A stretch of DNA of 64,000 bases from the NCBI RefSeq assembly GCF_000003815.2, contig NC_049987.1, forward strand, positions 9,584,944-9,648,943, in the 5' to 3' direction. The translations under genes were made by a program, and so were the position numbers. The stretch is from Branchiostoma floridae (Eukaryota; Chordata; Leptocardii; Amphioxiformes; Branchiostomatidae). Shown piece by piece: positions 11,888-24,721 of this stretch. Below the pieces are notes generated by a model that saw only the letters and a program-made list of their open reading frames with translations, made no database searches and had not been told where the DNA came from. Each line of letters begins with the position of its first letter. The first letter of the stretch is position 1.

Positions 11888-12742
11888 GTGAGACTAGGGA
11901 TTTCAAGTGTCATAAAAAGACAGGTACGTTTGCTGCTCTCTATCTTATTTGGGACCTAGTACGACCTACATATTAGAAGAGGCAACGTTAGGAGGGAGGG
12001 TATGAAGAGGGGCTCTACTCGACCTGGCCTCATCATCAGGTTCCGACTGAGCTCGGCAGGACATGGATGATGATGGAAAATACATGCTTGTAGACAATGT
12101 AGTTGTAAGTTTAGACGGACGGATGCAATGGAGACTGGCCAAACCAAGAACAATTTTGAATTTGTCCTTGGCTAAACAAATAATCATATTCTTTCTGAGT
12201 TGCTGTCCTACTTATCTATTTTCTTGACTTTAGCAATTTTTGCATTGGGCGATGGCGTCAGTCCGTTCATCATTTTACTGCATGTCATGAAGGGGGATGT
12301 CCAAAGGTCGTCCAGGTCAGAAGGCCGTCATAGTTAATATTTTCCCGACAAGCCGATCTGACTACACGAGTTTACAATACGTTTATTCTGTAAGGTGCGG
12401 CAAAACACATCAGTCACATGGACATGTATTTAAATAACTTATATTCTGGCCATGTCACTATATTATAAATCAGCTATGATTGATAAAAGTGGATAAGCAT
12501 AAACCCTTTTGATTGGTAGGAGTGACTGAGGCTAAGGAGAAGTGGTGAAATCCTTTCAAAGTAGGACATTAAGGACACTTCCAAATGGGAATACAGATAA
12601 TATTTTTGAAAAGGAGGATGGCTGAGGAAAATATTTGAAAATATGACCCCTTGAAAGTCATGAAGATAATGTTACAGGTGATGATGATTCCTTCCTTTTA
12701 CTTTGACACAGGTCAAATAAAGCCAGTGGTCAACAGGTCGAG

Positions 12743-15700
12743 ATGGAGGCCATCTCTGCAGTTGTCCAGTTGGCTGGAGGAGCCGTACTGACCACTCTGG
12801 CCTTGGCTGTCTTTGTCATGTACACCCAACCTGCCAACATTGTGCACTTCTTTCTGAGGTAAACATTGACAGCCATGACAGCCTCTTTTAAGAGGGAAGA
12901 CGTGTAAAGCTGGAAATACCCTTAGCTAAAAGGAATAATGTTAGCATGTTTGCATTCTTAACAGAATTTTTGTTAAGTCTGCTCAGAGCAAGAAGAATGT
13001 TTGCTGTTTTGAGACTTTGCAGAATATATGTTACTATTCATGTTAACGTTAAATAAAAAAAATTATTTCAAGAAAGAGTTGAAAAGTGTTCGAGGGGTGG
13101 TATAAAACTATCTTTATTCTTTGGCATCTCAATGCAAGAGATCACATCTGTTTTGCAAGGACAATTCTTCTAAGAGAGCATGTGTAGAGTTTTCTGAACA
13201 GCTCCTCTAAAGTTTTGACAAATGATGATTGACAGGTTGAACAAATGGAGGACGGGCTGTACCACTAAGTACGTGAAAGTGGGGGAGCAGCAGTTTGCTT
13301 ACATGGAGAGGGGCCGGCCCAGTAAGAACCAACCATCGCTGCTCTTCCTGCATGGCTTCTCCGACAGGAAGGAGACTTACTGTGAGATCATCATGGTCAG
13401 TGTTTTGTCTCATTATCTCATACATGATACTTGTTCTTCCTTGAGTTGTAGTCTACTGTAAATGCATTTAAGATCGCGGAGATTTAATTTTGCGGTAGCG
13501 GGACGAAGGACTGTTTGTTGTGGTTTTAAGTTATTGGACAGTAGTCCCTTACTGCCATGGAGAAATGTTCGCGGTGGTTTTAATTCGTGGTGAATTTGCA
13601 ACGCAAAAACCACAAACATAAAACCACCGCAAAAATTTCTGCATTTACAGTATGTAGTGGTCTTGTTGCTCATTTGGTGATGCTGTATCAAACAAAAAGT
13701 GACAAAGTCAACAGTCAAGAACTCTTTACCCGTGATTATATCACACATATTTAGTAGAGGTTGTGAAAGCAAAAACTATTCAAATATTTGCAGAAGGTAA
13801 ATAGACTTCTATTGTGCAATATATCAAAGTGTCCTTTCCCCTAAATTAGCACCAGTTAGATCACAAACAGCTGTACACATTTGTGTAACAAATTGTTTTC
13901 ACCTGCAGCATCTGCCCAAACACCTGCACCTGATTGCTGTAGACTTACCTGGACATGGAGACACCGGCATCAAGGCAAAGGCTGACCTGACTGTAGAGGC
14001 ATATGCTGCCAAGCTGCATCAGGTACAGTTTGTTAGGTAGAATCTTTCATCATCTATAGATTTTTTCCATGTTGTTAATTTGCATCGTATTTCAAGCATA
14101 CGAAACTGCATTTTCATCTATTCATGTCATGAAGTTCAGATTTTTGGGACAGATGGGGTGAATATTTTTCTCTGTCCCAGGAAGCAATTTTTTTTGTCCT
14201 CAGAGGAAGGGACAGTCCTGGAGACAGGCGTTTTCCACACGTTCCATGTATAAAGGGTGGTGCCCATCTCCATTTTTGCACCCTTGGGGCCACACAGGCC
14301 ACTACAGTATGGGGCTAGTCCATTGGTACATCTAGTGTAGAAATGAGGGATGTGCTGCATCTTTTTATGAAAAGTTAAAATTCTTTTCTTCACTATATGG
14401 TCATGCCATGTTTCTTTTCTGTTGAAAGTTCATCAGCGAAGTTGACCTTAACCATGGCCCCCTGCATATTGTCGGACACTCCATGGGTGGCGGCCTTGCT
14501 GGTTGCTACGCAGCTACGTATCCAGAGAAGATGTGGGCTCTGACAATGATATGTCCTGGTGGTGAGTGGTATTTGACACTGTTATAACCTGTTATGAGGA
14601 ATTAGACAAGTATACCTTCTTACCTACCCTAGTACAGAATACATCAAGTCATTTTTACTACCAATCAAGGTGCCATGGCTCCAGATCTGCATTTTCATTA
14701 GCTCCAGTGGTTAAGAAAAAAATCTTAGGAACATTTTCCAAACCTTTAATATCATCATCTTGATCTGTTCTAAAGTTCAGCTCTTATTCAACCACAAAAC
14801 ATCATGACAAAAAACACACATTATCAAAACAACTGTTTTTATTGCTCAAGTTATTCTTTTAGCAGGCAACTATTCAAACAGATACAAATGTCGAAGCCGT
14901 TGTATCCCTGGCAGAGTGTAGATATGAAAGGACAGACCTACCTTACCAATAGTAAGATGTTTTATTAATATGATGTAAACCATTTTAATTTTCGTTCTTG
15001 TCTTGACTTTTCCCCCACAGGTGTAAAGGTGCCAGAGAACAGTGTCATGTTTGAGAAGATTTTCCGGGGAAACAAACACGTGATGATCCCTGAGACTGTG
15101 GAGCAGGCAGAGGAAATGTTCAATATTTGTCTGTACAACAAATCACTCATACCTCCCAAACGGGTACGGAAAGGAAAATTGTCATTCTCATGTTCACATT
15201 GTTACATGCTTGAAAAAAGCATGTACTGTTTCTGGTAGGGATCTTTGTGATTCCGGACCAATATCTTTTAGAACCTCTGAATGGATTGCGATTTCCTTTG
15301 CTATGGGGATAGAGTGTGTGACCTATTGTGCTATTAAGTAGATTAGAAGTTTGCTGTTGTTTTGTGGTTCGTTTTAAAAAAAATATTTACACCCCTTTTC
15401 CTGATATGGAGTGATCTGGCCTCATTCCTTGGGGACAGCTAGCAGCTGTAACATGTGTTTTGAGTTTTCAGTAGCATGGGAGTGTGTGGAAGGGTGTTTC
15501 CAGTGCTATATCTCCAGAACAGAACGTGTGATTGTGATGATACATGTATTTACCTCCATGAAAAATGGAGGTATAGTTTTTGGTGTGTCTGTGTGTGTGT
15601 CTGTTTGTGTTTCCACATATTTGTGGTCAGCATAACTTAAGAACCTGTTGATGGATTGTAATGATATTTGGTATTTGGGTAGGTGTTTGGAAGACCAAGG

Positions 15701-18196
15701 AGCTTTGATAAAAGCTCCTTGGGAAGACGAAGCTCAAAGTCAATTTGGATTCCCTGGTGTGTGACCTTGGTACTGCAACAGAACTTGGATTTTTGTATCT
15801 TTTGACATGGATATGCTATGGTCTTGATTTTTTGGTGGCACATAGCTTGTGGTGTAAGGAAGAAGTGTTGTATGTTTGGGCCCTCTAGCAGCTTGCTCTA
15901 GAACTGCTTGGGCATTCTGGTCAAAATCTTCCAAGGAGCAAAAAAGAGCAACTGTGACCATCGCTGTCACCTCTGTATGGTGTGAATTACCCCCATTATA
16001 TACACATTGAGATACAATGTATGTGCCAGGTACAGGTGTAACAATAAGAAATAAAAATGAAATGGTGAGGACACCAGGAAGGTGTAGTTTTGGATCTGAC
16101 TGTTTACCATAGGTAGATATATAACTTAAGAACAATGATGGAATAATTTTGCCAAACGTCAAACCATATCAACCCCCACAACACACCATACGCACCATCA
16201 CAAAACAAAATATTTCAAGCAGGTTTGAGTTTTCAGACTCTTGTTTGATCTGAACCATGGCTGTCAGTGAAGTAGGGTTGTTGAAAAGATAACTGTTGAG
16301 AGATTGTTCCCTAAAATTATGAAAAGAAGATTGCTGACAAAAAATATTTTATACAAGAAGTGCCATCTTTTCTCTTGTCTTTTTCTCTGTGATTGCATGG
16401 CTGCGATGTTTTTATGTTGTTTTGTTTGTGCTTTTTTATCTAGTTTTCGTTCTGCTTTATCAGGTTCCCGGCAGCCTCTCAGCACAGCTAGTTAGGCATT
16501 TGTTTTGTAAAGTAAGGAATGCTTGCTTGCTTGCTTTAATATTTAAGCTCATCTCTGTTAGTGAGAGAATGCTTTGATTCCTAGCCGGCCTGCTGCTGAC
16601 AAAATCATTTCCAATACAAAATTTCTTACTAGTATCTCTCATGACGATAATGACAAATTTTATAGGGGTTCTGAAGCCTCAACTTCAGCCTGGCCAGTCC
16701 TAATCAACATTTTCCTACATATTATGTATTTGTGTTCTTGTCTTGTATATTTTTAATTTATTGTCCATCGATTATTTGGGGCCAAGTTTGTGAAAATTAA
16801 TAAAGATTGCGAACGATTGAAATAAAGCTGAAATTATAATTTAGTTCTCTCACTACAGGTATTACAAGGATATGTGGACTACTCCAAACCATACATAGAC
16901 TTCAACAAAGAACGTGAGTGTTACTGTGAAACCTTTAGATGGAAAAATTTGGGTATACACATTGCTTTCTTTAGCATTTGTACGTTTTAGGAAGCCATAG
17001 GTTCTCTGCTAACATCTTGAAAAGGTGATAATCATCTGTTATGTCAATCTTTCCACAAATTAAATTAATGTGGTAAATCTCAATGAATCACATCATGTTA
17101 CCCTTTCCACAGTTTGGTTTTGTATGATTGCTTTATTTTATCTTATGTTGCTGATATAACTTCTGTCCCAGTATTTGATGCTATGTTGGAACTTGGACAA
17201 GATGGACTGACCCCTTACCTTGGGAAGATCTCTACACCGACACAGGTGATGTGGGGAAGACATGACAAGGTGTGTGAAATGTCTCAGCTCAGACCAATAA
17301 ATTGTTATTGATAGCCTACATCAAAAATCACTTATTAATAAACAATTCCTCTGAGCTTTCAACTCTTGGAAATTTATACAATCAGTTGATATCGGAATTT
17401 TTTGGTGCAGCAAAAGACTTGCAGTGACTCACTTTCAATTACATGTATGTGATATCCTATCCAACACTAAATGACAATTCTTCTTACTTGAATAGTTAGC
17501 AATGTATACAACATGTTGGTGTCAGAATTGCACATTTTCTTGGAGTACGTGTGAATCAGGTAATTTTTTCTGCAGCAAAAGACTTGAAGTGACTCAATTA
17601 CATCAGGTACTGTTGGTGCCTGAGATCTGGATGAAGAAGTCCTGAGTTCCGATCCTGGCTATGTCACTCACCCGACATGCATGCTACTGAAAAGGGCGGT
17701 AGTCCCTAGGAGGGGACGTTAAGCCGTGGTCCACTGTTCGCTGTACTTGTTGGATACAATTAAGCTGTAAATACTGTACATTGCATCTGTCTTTTATGCC
17801 GCCGCCAGTCAAAGATTACATCATCTGTTCATTAAGTTCGTTTGAGCTAAACTGGTTCATGATATCTTTCACTTTTCTTCACAAATTGATAATAGATTCT
17901 AGCATCATATTAAATCATAAAATATATAAAGTAGCATTTATTTATTTCAAAGCAATGCCTGCTGCCATACTGTAGTTTTGAAGAGTCATTTCACCAAATA
18001 CTATCTGCTGAACTTTCCTGAATCTTCTCCCCACCAGGCCCTACACATAGCTGGCCTGGATGTGATAAAGAGAGAGATGTCAGCACCTCTGCAGGTGGAT
18101 GTTATAGAGGACTGTGGACACACTGTTGGCTTAGAAGCTCCCAAAAAGGCTGCTACGTTTCTGTTGAACTTCAGGGAAACCGTTCTCAACAAGTAG
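12743..18196 (+). CDS. ABHD6: ABHD6-like monoacylglycerol lipase, copy A (8 coding exons, complete)
   Basis: Exons 12743-12858, 13236-13395, 13909-14022, 14429-14561, 15021-15163, 16859-16913, 17172-17269 and 18038-18196 all have GT-AG borders and agreeing phases, and encode 325 residues. ABHD6 is a membrane-anchored serine hydrolase that cleaves 2-arachidonoylglycerol and related lysolipids on the cytosolic side of membranes. Residues 10-37 form the N-terminal membrane anchor. The oxyanion-side HGF motif is at 78-80. GHSMGG carries nucleophile S148, the same number as in human ABHD6. The acid is D272 in WGRHDK and the base is H301 in DCGHT. Length and residue order fit the family throughout. 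The closest paralogue is copy B downstream; exons 2 and 3 of the two are nearly identical while exon 6 is not. The start was chosen by homology with copy B and by the anchor that follows it. Confidence 0.9.
13454..13652. repeat. MITE with 13-bp perfect terminal inverted repeats
   Basis: The ends are TACTGTAAATGCA (13454-13466) and TGCATTTACAGTA (13640-13652). The interior is rich in GCGG/CCGC and GTGGTTTTAA/TTAAAACCAC blocks. It lies in intron 2 of ABHD6-A. A degraded relative may be present near 30035-30125. Confidence 0.7.
15551..15722 (+). repeat. Interspersed element end with hairpin, related to 19467-20550
   Basis: It begins with ACCTCCATGAAAAATGGAGG, a short palindrome like the one opening the 19467 element. 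A TGTGTCTGTGTGTG tract and an ...AAGAACCTGTTGATGGATTG block follow, as in that element. A 12-bp stem hairpin, CCAAGGAGCTTT-GATA-AAAGCTCCTTGG, is at 15695-15722. The 3' boundary is not clear and may lie several hundred bases further on. It is intronic in ABHD6-A. Confidence 0.45.
17606..17760 (+). repeat. Candidate SINE in an ABHD6-A intron
   Basis: A GC-richer block in AT-rich intron. It contains a B-box-like GAGTTCCGATCCTGGC at 17644-17659 and a core GGAGGGGACGTTAAGCCGTGG that resembles deuterostome SINE cores. No convincing A box was found. This is a recognition call, not a database match. Confidence 0.35.
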
Positions 18197-18619
18197 AATA
18201 TAACTTAGAGGCTTTGGGAACATATTGTTTATTGTCAGTAAAGGAAAACTTCTTCAAGTTGAAGTCAATTCACCCAGAAGTGATTAATTCTGGTAGTAAA
18301 TGAACATCCTCGTGTAAAATGTCTGTGAATTTATGGACTTAAACAACTTAAAAAGTGAAGTTTAACATTGTTAGTACACATACAATCCATGATTGATATA
18401 CAATGATTCCAATAGGCTGTATAGATAGGTAATATCTGTTGTATGATATACATATGAAATGTAATGTTATCATGTAATAATTCCAGAGTAATGCTTTATT
18501 ACTTGAAGTTGTATTTTAATCAGTCTCTTTACAATTTACGACAACTTAGAGCTACCAAAGGTTTTAATTGCTTAAATGAGCAGATTGCAGTGCAATATTT
18601 CCTTCTATGATAATCAAAA

Positions 18620-18845
18620 TCATGCTTTATAATGAAGCACCTTCATACAATGTATGCCCCTTGGTTCGAACCGTTCCAGCAATTATTACACATCTGCCAG
18701 TTTGGTAGATCACACCTCGGAGGGAAATTCCAGCACAGTGAGCCAGGATATTGTGAGAGGAACACTGATGATGATGATGATCATGACGCGCACCGCACAA
18801 GTTCAGCAAACTGGTTTTAGGGATAACCTTTGTTCAGGACAATAG
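18620..18845 (+). repeat. 3' flanking segment duplicated downstream of ABHD6-B
   Basis: It shares long collinear blocks with 28855-29072, for example AATCATGCTTT, TTCGAACC(G/A)TTCCAG, ATTATTACAC(A/G)TCTGCCAG, GATCACA and CAAGTTCAGCA(A/G)ACTGG. Both copies follow the stop codon of their ABHD6 gene at a similar distance (about 430-460 bp), which shows the duplication unit included the 3' flank. Confidence 0.7.
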
Positions 18846-19466
18846 ACCATAGGGGCTTGAAAGGAGGGAAGAACTCATACATCTCTGTTTAAATGCTATG
18901 TGCTACAATAGTTACATTTGATGTGTGCTATGTAACACCTCCATGTACATGCCCTTTAGGGCTTATATGTAGGGATGGTGTAACTTATTGCAAATTCTTG
19001 CCCAAGGACTAATTTCAGGTAACATGAAAGGAGACAAACAAATGTGTAGAATAGTACAGATTGTGTCTACTGCAGTCTAAAAGACTGTCATTCTCGTACA
19101 GGACAGTATAGCCACATTCGACGCTTTAGGCCTGATATCAATTAGGATTTTACCATGGTCAATATTGACCGAAAGAGGCCATATATAGTCTAAAATCTAA
19201 CTAGTAAACTGTAACTTCTTTTCCTGAGACAATGGAAGACGGAGGGTCCCAACCTATTCCATAATGTGTGGGTTCTGTGATGTTAGGAGGGAGGTAGATT
19301 TCTTTTTGTCTGTAAACATGGGAAAATTTGGGAGGAATTTAGTGACCTCAAATAGAGCCCTCTGGCCAGGGTATAGTATTTGTTTTGTCACTGTAAATGA
19401 ATTAAACCAAACATGATTCCAACAGGTACATGTATTTGTCATTGGGATTATTATTATCATCATTAT

Positions 19467-20550
19467 TACCTCCATGAAATGTCATGGAATGGAGGTTATA
19501 TTTTCTGTTATGTGTCTCTGTCTGTGTAGATGATTACTCAAGAACGGCTGAATGGATTGGTTTCATACTTGTTGTGTTGGTGGGGTGTGATGAAAGCTCG
19601 AATCGATGAGATTTTGGGAGCCGTATCTGTCGTTATAATCGATGTAATAATATCAGAAATCACCCCTATATTTGAGATATATTGGTACAGGCATCGTGCT
19701 TTATGTGTTTGTTAATGGGTTTAGCTCCAAGCAGATGGTGAGGTGACAGCTGTTTGGGGAACCCCGAGTTTTTTTGATATGATAATTAGTTTTATTTATG
19801 TCTGCTTAGGATATCATGGAGATGTGAAGCGTAAGTATAATTGTAAGAAGTTGAGGTACATTTAACGATAATACTTAACAGGTATGGATGTCTCACATAC
19901 TGTACTGCTGATTTGAGTGACATGGTGATTAAAATGCCATTAGGTCCTCTCATCTGGGTTGGGTGTCAGAAGTTTTATGGGCGATACAGATGTTCTGATT
20001 TTGTTACGATAAGGGACAGTTGTTAGTTGTCTCTTTCGTAGCCAATGGTACTTGTTTTTTAGCAGACGGGGTTGGCGCCAAGTATTCATCTTACAGTTGC
20101 TGTAGGGCTGTCAGAGGAAAGTGTGCATCTCGTTTTTGTACCGTGTGAACAGCTGATGTTATGACATATTGGTGGAAAATCAAATCACCATCTGACTAAA
20201 GTTGGCCACATCCCTTCTTCTTTCTGAGTTTCCCAACTTCCTCCCACCACACAGCTCTGAGGCACATAGTCGAACCTCAATAATGCTGACAACCTTAGAC
20301 ATTTTAAATGCCAAACATCAAGCTTAAGGAACACCACGCTACCATATGCCGTCGACCTCTTAAACACACATTACACAATTAAGTGTCACATTTTGATAAT
20401 TACTAATCAGATGGATATCCTCTGTGTCATTAAATAAACACACCACTACTTTCCCATAACATTTATATTATATAACCATTACTCTCAAATACAACCGACT
20501 AAAAACATACATACCATCCACAAAAAAGCAATAAATATTTCATGGAGGTA
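19467..20550. repeat. 1.08-kb inverted-repeat element (non-autonomous transposon)
   Basis: The terminal inverted repeats are TACCTCCATGAAAT (19467-19480) and ATTTCATGGAGGTA (20537-20550), perfect over 14 bp. The left end is itself a small palindrome. The first few hundred bases resemble the element at 15551. I see no transposase ORF, so it is probably non-autonomous. Target-site duplications are not obvious. Confidence 0.6.
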
Positions 20551-21082
20551 TGAGGTCCCCGAACTCTAGTTATAATCTATCAAGTTATCAATAATTAGGT
20601 AACAGCTTTGAGGAACATATGATTTTAAGTAAAATATATTATTGTTCCCATTGCCAGTAGACGCTTATTACCCCGCGGATTACAGAAACCATATAGCGCC
20701 CATTCCTCGTTAAAGGGGCAAATTGCTGTCGCACATAAGCAGCGGGCCACAGTTTTCTTAAAAGACACAATGACTACGTATTTTGCCCTTTTCCGTTACA
20801 AGTACATGATAGTAATATGCTAAGCAATGTTTTCCCACCATTGTTAGTTGCCTTTTGGTCGTCCCGGTTAAGGTTTTGCTTAGAAACACGCTAAAAACAC
20901 GTGTCGGAAATGCTATAAAGGTGAATATCGTGGCATTCTGATAATGAAAAGACGTTAGTTCTTTAAATTTTCAGTCATAATTTACATCAACCACTTAGGC
21001 CGGCTTGTCACGTGTTGATGAACTTGTCCAGCAGACGACCTTTTTACGTCAGATGCCGTTTTATTCTTGTCGCCAACTTTTA

Positions 21083-22648
21083 TATAATTTACGTTACCGA
21101 ACTTCTGTTGGGTGTAATTCGCTTACAAAAAGACATTTTCCGATAATTTTTTCCCTGTTTTATCTGCTAAACAGTGGTGTTGCGTAACAAACAAATGACA
21201 GAACACATAAAACACGAATGTTGGAAACATGACTATAACCGCCAATCTCAGGCCGTTTGTCACTTTTTTGATATAATTTACGTTACCATAATAAGTCCCT
21301 TAGAATTATAGAAAGATCATTACTTTTGTACTCATAGGAAAGAATGCTCCCAGATAAGTAATTGCCTGCAGAGTTAATCTTTCCAGAGCTGTTTGTTAAA
21401 ATTTTATTTCTCATTAAAAACATAAATATAATTTACGTTACCATATAATTTACGTTACCATTTTTTTTCTTCAACATGTCATCGGATGTTCAGCAAGAGC
21501 ACATCAACCAAAGACGTATTATCTGCTGTAATGTTACTGTAGGTGGGCTTGGCTTGCCATAGAGTCACAATAAACCTGATATGCACCAACTTGGAAATAT
21601 GCGGGTGTTTATATTGATATCTAAGCTCCATGATCAAAAGCATATGGGCTGCAGAAGTTAATAGCTAACTTAAGTTAAGACTTTACTATCATTAGATGTT
21701 CCGAAGTATTCACCTTTGCTTGTTTAGGTTGGAAATCTTGTTAATTAGAAGCAAACTACTCTTTCAACCAGTCGTGACTGCACAGAATTGATGCACAGAA
21801 TTGTTTTACATGGACAAACACATGGTTCAAGGCAGAAAGCTATTTGTGAAACCAATCCCACTCTATAAAGTCAAGATCTATATAACGTCAGGCTTGTCAT
21901 GTAATCATGTGGCATTAGTATAAAGGGACAGGCTGCCAGGATAACTGTAGAACAGACTGCCTTTACACATGCAGCTCTCTTTTGGAAAATTCACTGTTGT
22001 TTATAGCCTTGCTCATCAACAAAAGCCTTGTTATACACATATTACACAGTTCTTTCTGCCGGTATTATTAAACCACACGATATAAGCTGTATGGATGGAC
22101 ATTTTGTTAGGTAGCACATTCATTCTGTATTGAATGTGACATTGTGTTTGTTCCACGAACAAAGATTGTCCTGACATAAAAAATGTTTTATAAGAAGTGC
22201 GATAACTGGTGTTTAGTTTGTTGTCTTTCCAATATCGAAAGCTTGTGCTAGAAAGGCCCAGTCCATCTGGTGCATATTGCCATCGCATCATGTCCTGCTA
22301 TTCCCAAAGACTTGATTGAAGGACGCGAGGACGAAGCGGTTCTGACCTAGAACGTGTGATTGCTTGAATCCTTTGTTACTTAGCATGTATTTAAATAGAC
22401 CCCGCCAAGAAAGAGACCTTGCATATCTTGGGTGTCTTTCCGCAGAGACCGGGTGGGTACAGGACGAACAAGATTATACGGGTATTCCGGATAACAAAGA
22501 TACACTTCTTTGCTACTCTGAGTTAGCAACATGAAGATAAGAGGTCCAGCATTATAGACGAACATGACCCGATCAGTTCAAATAGAGCCAGTATGTACAC
22601 TATTCGGCTTTCCTCCAAATGTTAGAGATTCTGTAATTTACGTTACCA
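21083..22648 (+). repeat. Dispersed copies of a TATAATTTACGTTACC motif
   Basis: Five same-strand copies of TATAATTTACGTTACC(A/G) lie at about 21083, 21272, 21427, 21444 and 22632 (the last begins TGTAATTT). Two are adjacent at 21427-21460. The spacing is otherwise irregular and the flanks differ, so this is not a simple satellite. Confidence 0.6.
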
Positions 22649-23232
22649 CAGTTCATTGGCATTTACCTGTAGAATAGATATCGCCTGCTTCCAACCATTT
22701 TCATAAATATATTCTATCGCTCTTATCCCATCCTACAGGGTGAAAATTAAGGAGTATTAAACGGTTTGTCTTCATATAAAAAAAAAAACATATCATTTAT
22801 TTACTTTTATACAAATGTAGCAAACTTAATAGCTAGTAATTTTGATGATTATTCCGAAACAAATGACACGGCGGTTAAATATTTCTCATTGGCGTGTAAT
22901 TTGAAGGTTTTGGGTTGGAAAATTCGCTAATTTGGCTGTTGTTAATCCACTATTACTTGCTGGAACATTTCTCTGTGTAGTAATATGCTCTTTATTACGA
23001 AATTGTAGGAAAGATGACATGGCCTACTGAAGATCAAATATCTCCAAAATTAAGCGTGTTAGCACCAGACAAAAATAGCAAAAGATAGTCGATATAAGTG
23101 GTAACAAGTTCATACCAGCAGGTAAGCGTTTTGGACAACTTTATTTTTTACAATTTTCTACCTCCAATTTTCCCAGTTAATGAGGAATGGGCGATAGTCA
23201 CTTGTCTTAATCTTCTGTAATGATTATAAATT

Positions 23233-23826
23233 TCGCCAGATGGCGTTGCTACACCGTGACAATATTTAATACTGCACAGATTTAGAGCAGCACTGAATGT
23301 TCACTTCGTTATCACATGAAACCAAGAACATTTATTGTCCTTGGTAAAGCACAATATGGACAAAAACCGTGAACGTTTGGTACCAAACAAACTGACCAGG
23401 AGCAAAAAAAAAAGACACAGGTCTTGAAGAAAAATTGCAGAAATACATAGAATGTAACGTTAAACCTTTTGGACTTCTCTAAACCTTGGTCTGTCCGTGT
23501 ACCTGATCAACTGCGATGCCTATGTACTTCGCTAGATGGCAGTGCTAGACCGTGACTGTGCACAGACTAACAATGGAAGATGACTTTGTTTATGAAGAAA
23601 AAGAAAGATATGCAGCAAAGTCTTAAGCGATTAACGTAGTGGCAGAAACTTGACGAGGAACTGACAAAAAAGGCATAGAAATTACATAAGCTATTTACCA
23701 CGTAAGTAAATCGATATTTTCACATAAAACCGATCCAAGTTGCCCGATATGTGGCTTGTCCATGGTACTGACAAGCATTCTCGTCTTGAGCAGCTGCGAT
23801 ACTGATATATCTCGCTAGGTGGCGAT
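23233..23826 (+). promoter_or_regulatory. Three CTCF-like motifs upstream of ABHD6-B
   Basis: TCGCCAGATGGCGTT (23233-23247), TCGCTAGATGGCAGT (23529-23543) and TCGCTAGGTGGCGAT (23812-23826) are spaced about 290 bp apart. All lie on the plus strand and continue into GCTA(G/C)ACCGTG. The second and third are preceded by CTGCGAT(G/A)C-like sequence, so a small module has been copied. The third sits 65 bp before the candidate first-exon donor, matching copy A. CTCF identity rests on consensus similarity alone. Confidence 0.45.
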
Positions 23827-23891
23827 GCTAGACCGTGCAGCGAGTGACCTGATGAGAGGACAAGCTTCAGGTCAGTCGGACATCGGATCAG
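23827..23891 (+). other. Candidate non-coding first exon (5' UTR) of ABHD6-B
   Basis: The donor GATCAG|GTGAGA ends at 23891 and pairs with the acceptor TTTTTCAG|GTACAAGTAAAG at 24681, which is homologous to the copy A acceptor. The left end is arbitrary because the transcription start is not visible. Confidence 0.35.
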
Positions 23892-24574
23892 GTGAGAGGG
23901 AAACATGCAGTTCCTTATGTCATGTCGGGAGACAGGCACGACTGCCTTTTGTCCTGTTGTCACAGGGTCTTAATCAGCACATAACATTGATGTTACTACC
24001 ATTATTATTATTAAGAATGCTACTTTGCAACGTGGGAATTTCAAGGAAGTCAAATTAGGTCAGTAAGTAGTAAGGTCACAGCTTGCTGGATGGGGGTGGG
24101 GGGAGGGGTGAAAAGTGGAGATGGATATGGAGGATAATGAAATAATTGCGCAGATTTTAATTTGTGTAAAAACAACTGGGATTAGAAGAACAGAGTGATA
24201 TCATTATTTCATATCTGAATAGGTAAATAATATTTATAATAATTCCCATCTGATTTCTTGTTACATTTTCTTTATATTATAATAACAATTTTCTGCAGCA
24301 TGGGAATGTTTACATTTTGTATATTCAAATGGGTGAGGATAACTAACTGCATTATAATGATCATCTGCTGCATATGTCAAAGGTGTCTAGACCATAAAAT
24401 GCTTGATATGCATAACAATATCCAGACATGCTTTGTTTATACCTCAGGGGCCTTCAGCTTTTCTTTATCACCCATAATTCCTGTCGCTGCACATGCACAC
24501 TGGGAAAGGTAAACAAAATTATCTTCTATGTTCTTCTCTTAATTCATAATAATTGTAATAATCATATCCAAAAC

Positions 24575-24612
24575 CAAGGAGCTTTTATCAACAGGTTGAT
24601 AAAAGCTCCTTG
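24575..24612. repeat. Perfect hairpin, 18-bp stem, 2-base loop
   Basis: CAAGGAGCTTTTATCAAC, then AG, then its exact reverse complement. It shares the AAGGAGCTTT stem with the hairpin at 15695-15722. It lies 70 bp before the splice acceptor of the first ABHD6-B coding exon. Confidence 0.8.
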
Positions 24613-24721
24613 CCAAAACTTAGTTGTGAATCATAGCCATCAACATGATGTCCAACATCACTATTATGTCCTCTTTTTCAGGTACAAGTAAAGCCAGTCT
24701 AATGCGACTTGCTTCGTCATG

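Larger units (their letters stand above)
18197..23232. other. Intergenic region between ABHD6-A and ABHD6-B, repeat-rich
   Basis: No coding exon is supported here. The region holds the ABHD6-A 3' flank (shared with copy B), a roughly 1.1-kb inverted-repeat element at 19467-20550, and a set of TATAATTTACGTTACCA repeats at 21083-22648. The remaining sequence is AT-rich, with only short unsupported ORFs. Confidence 0.6.
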
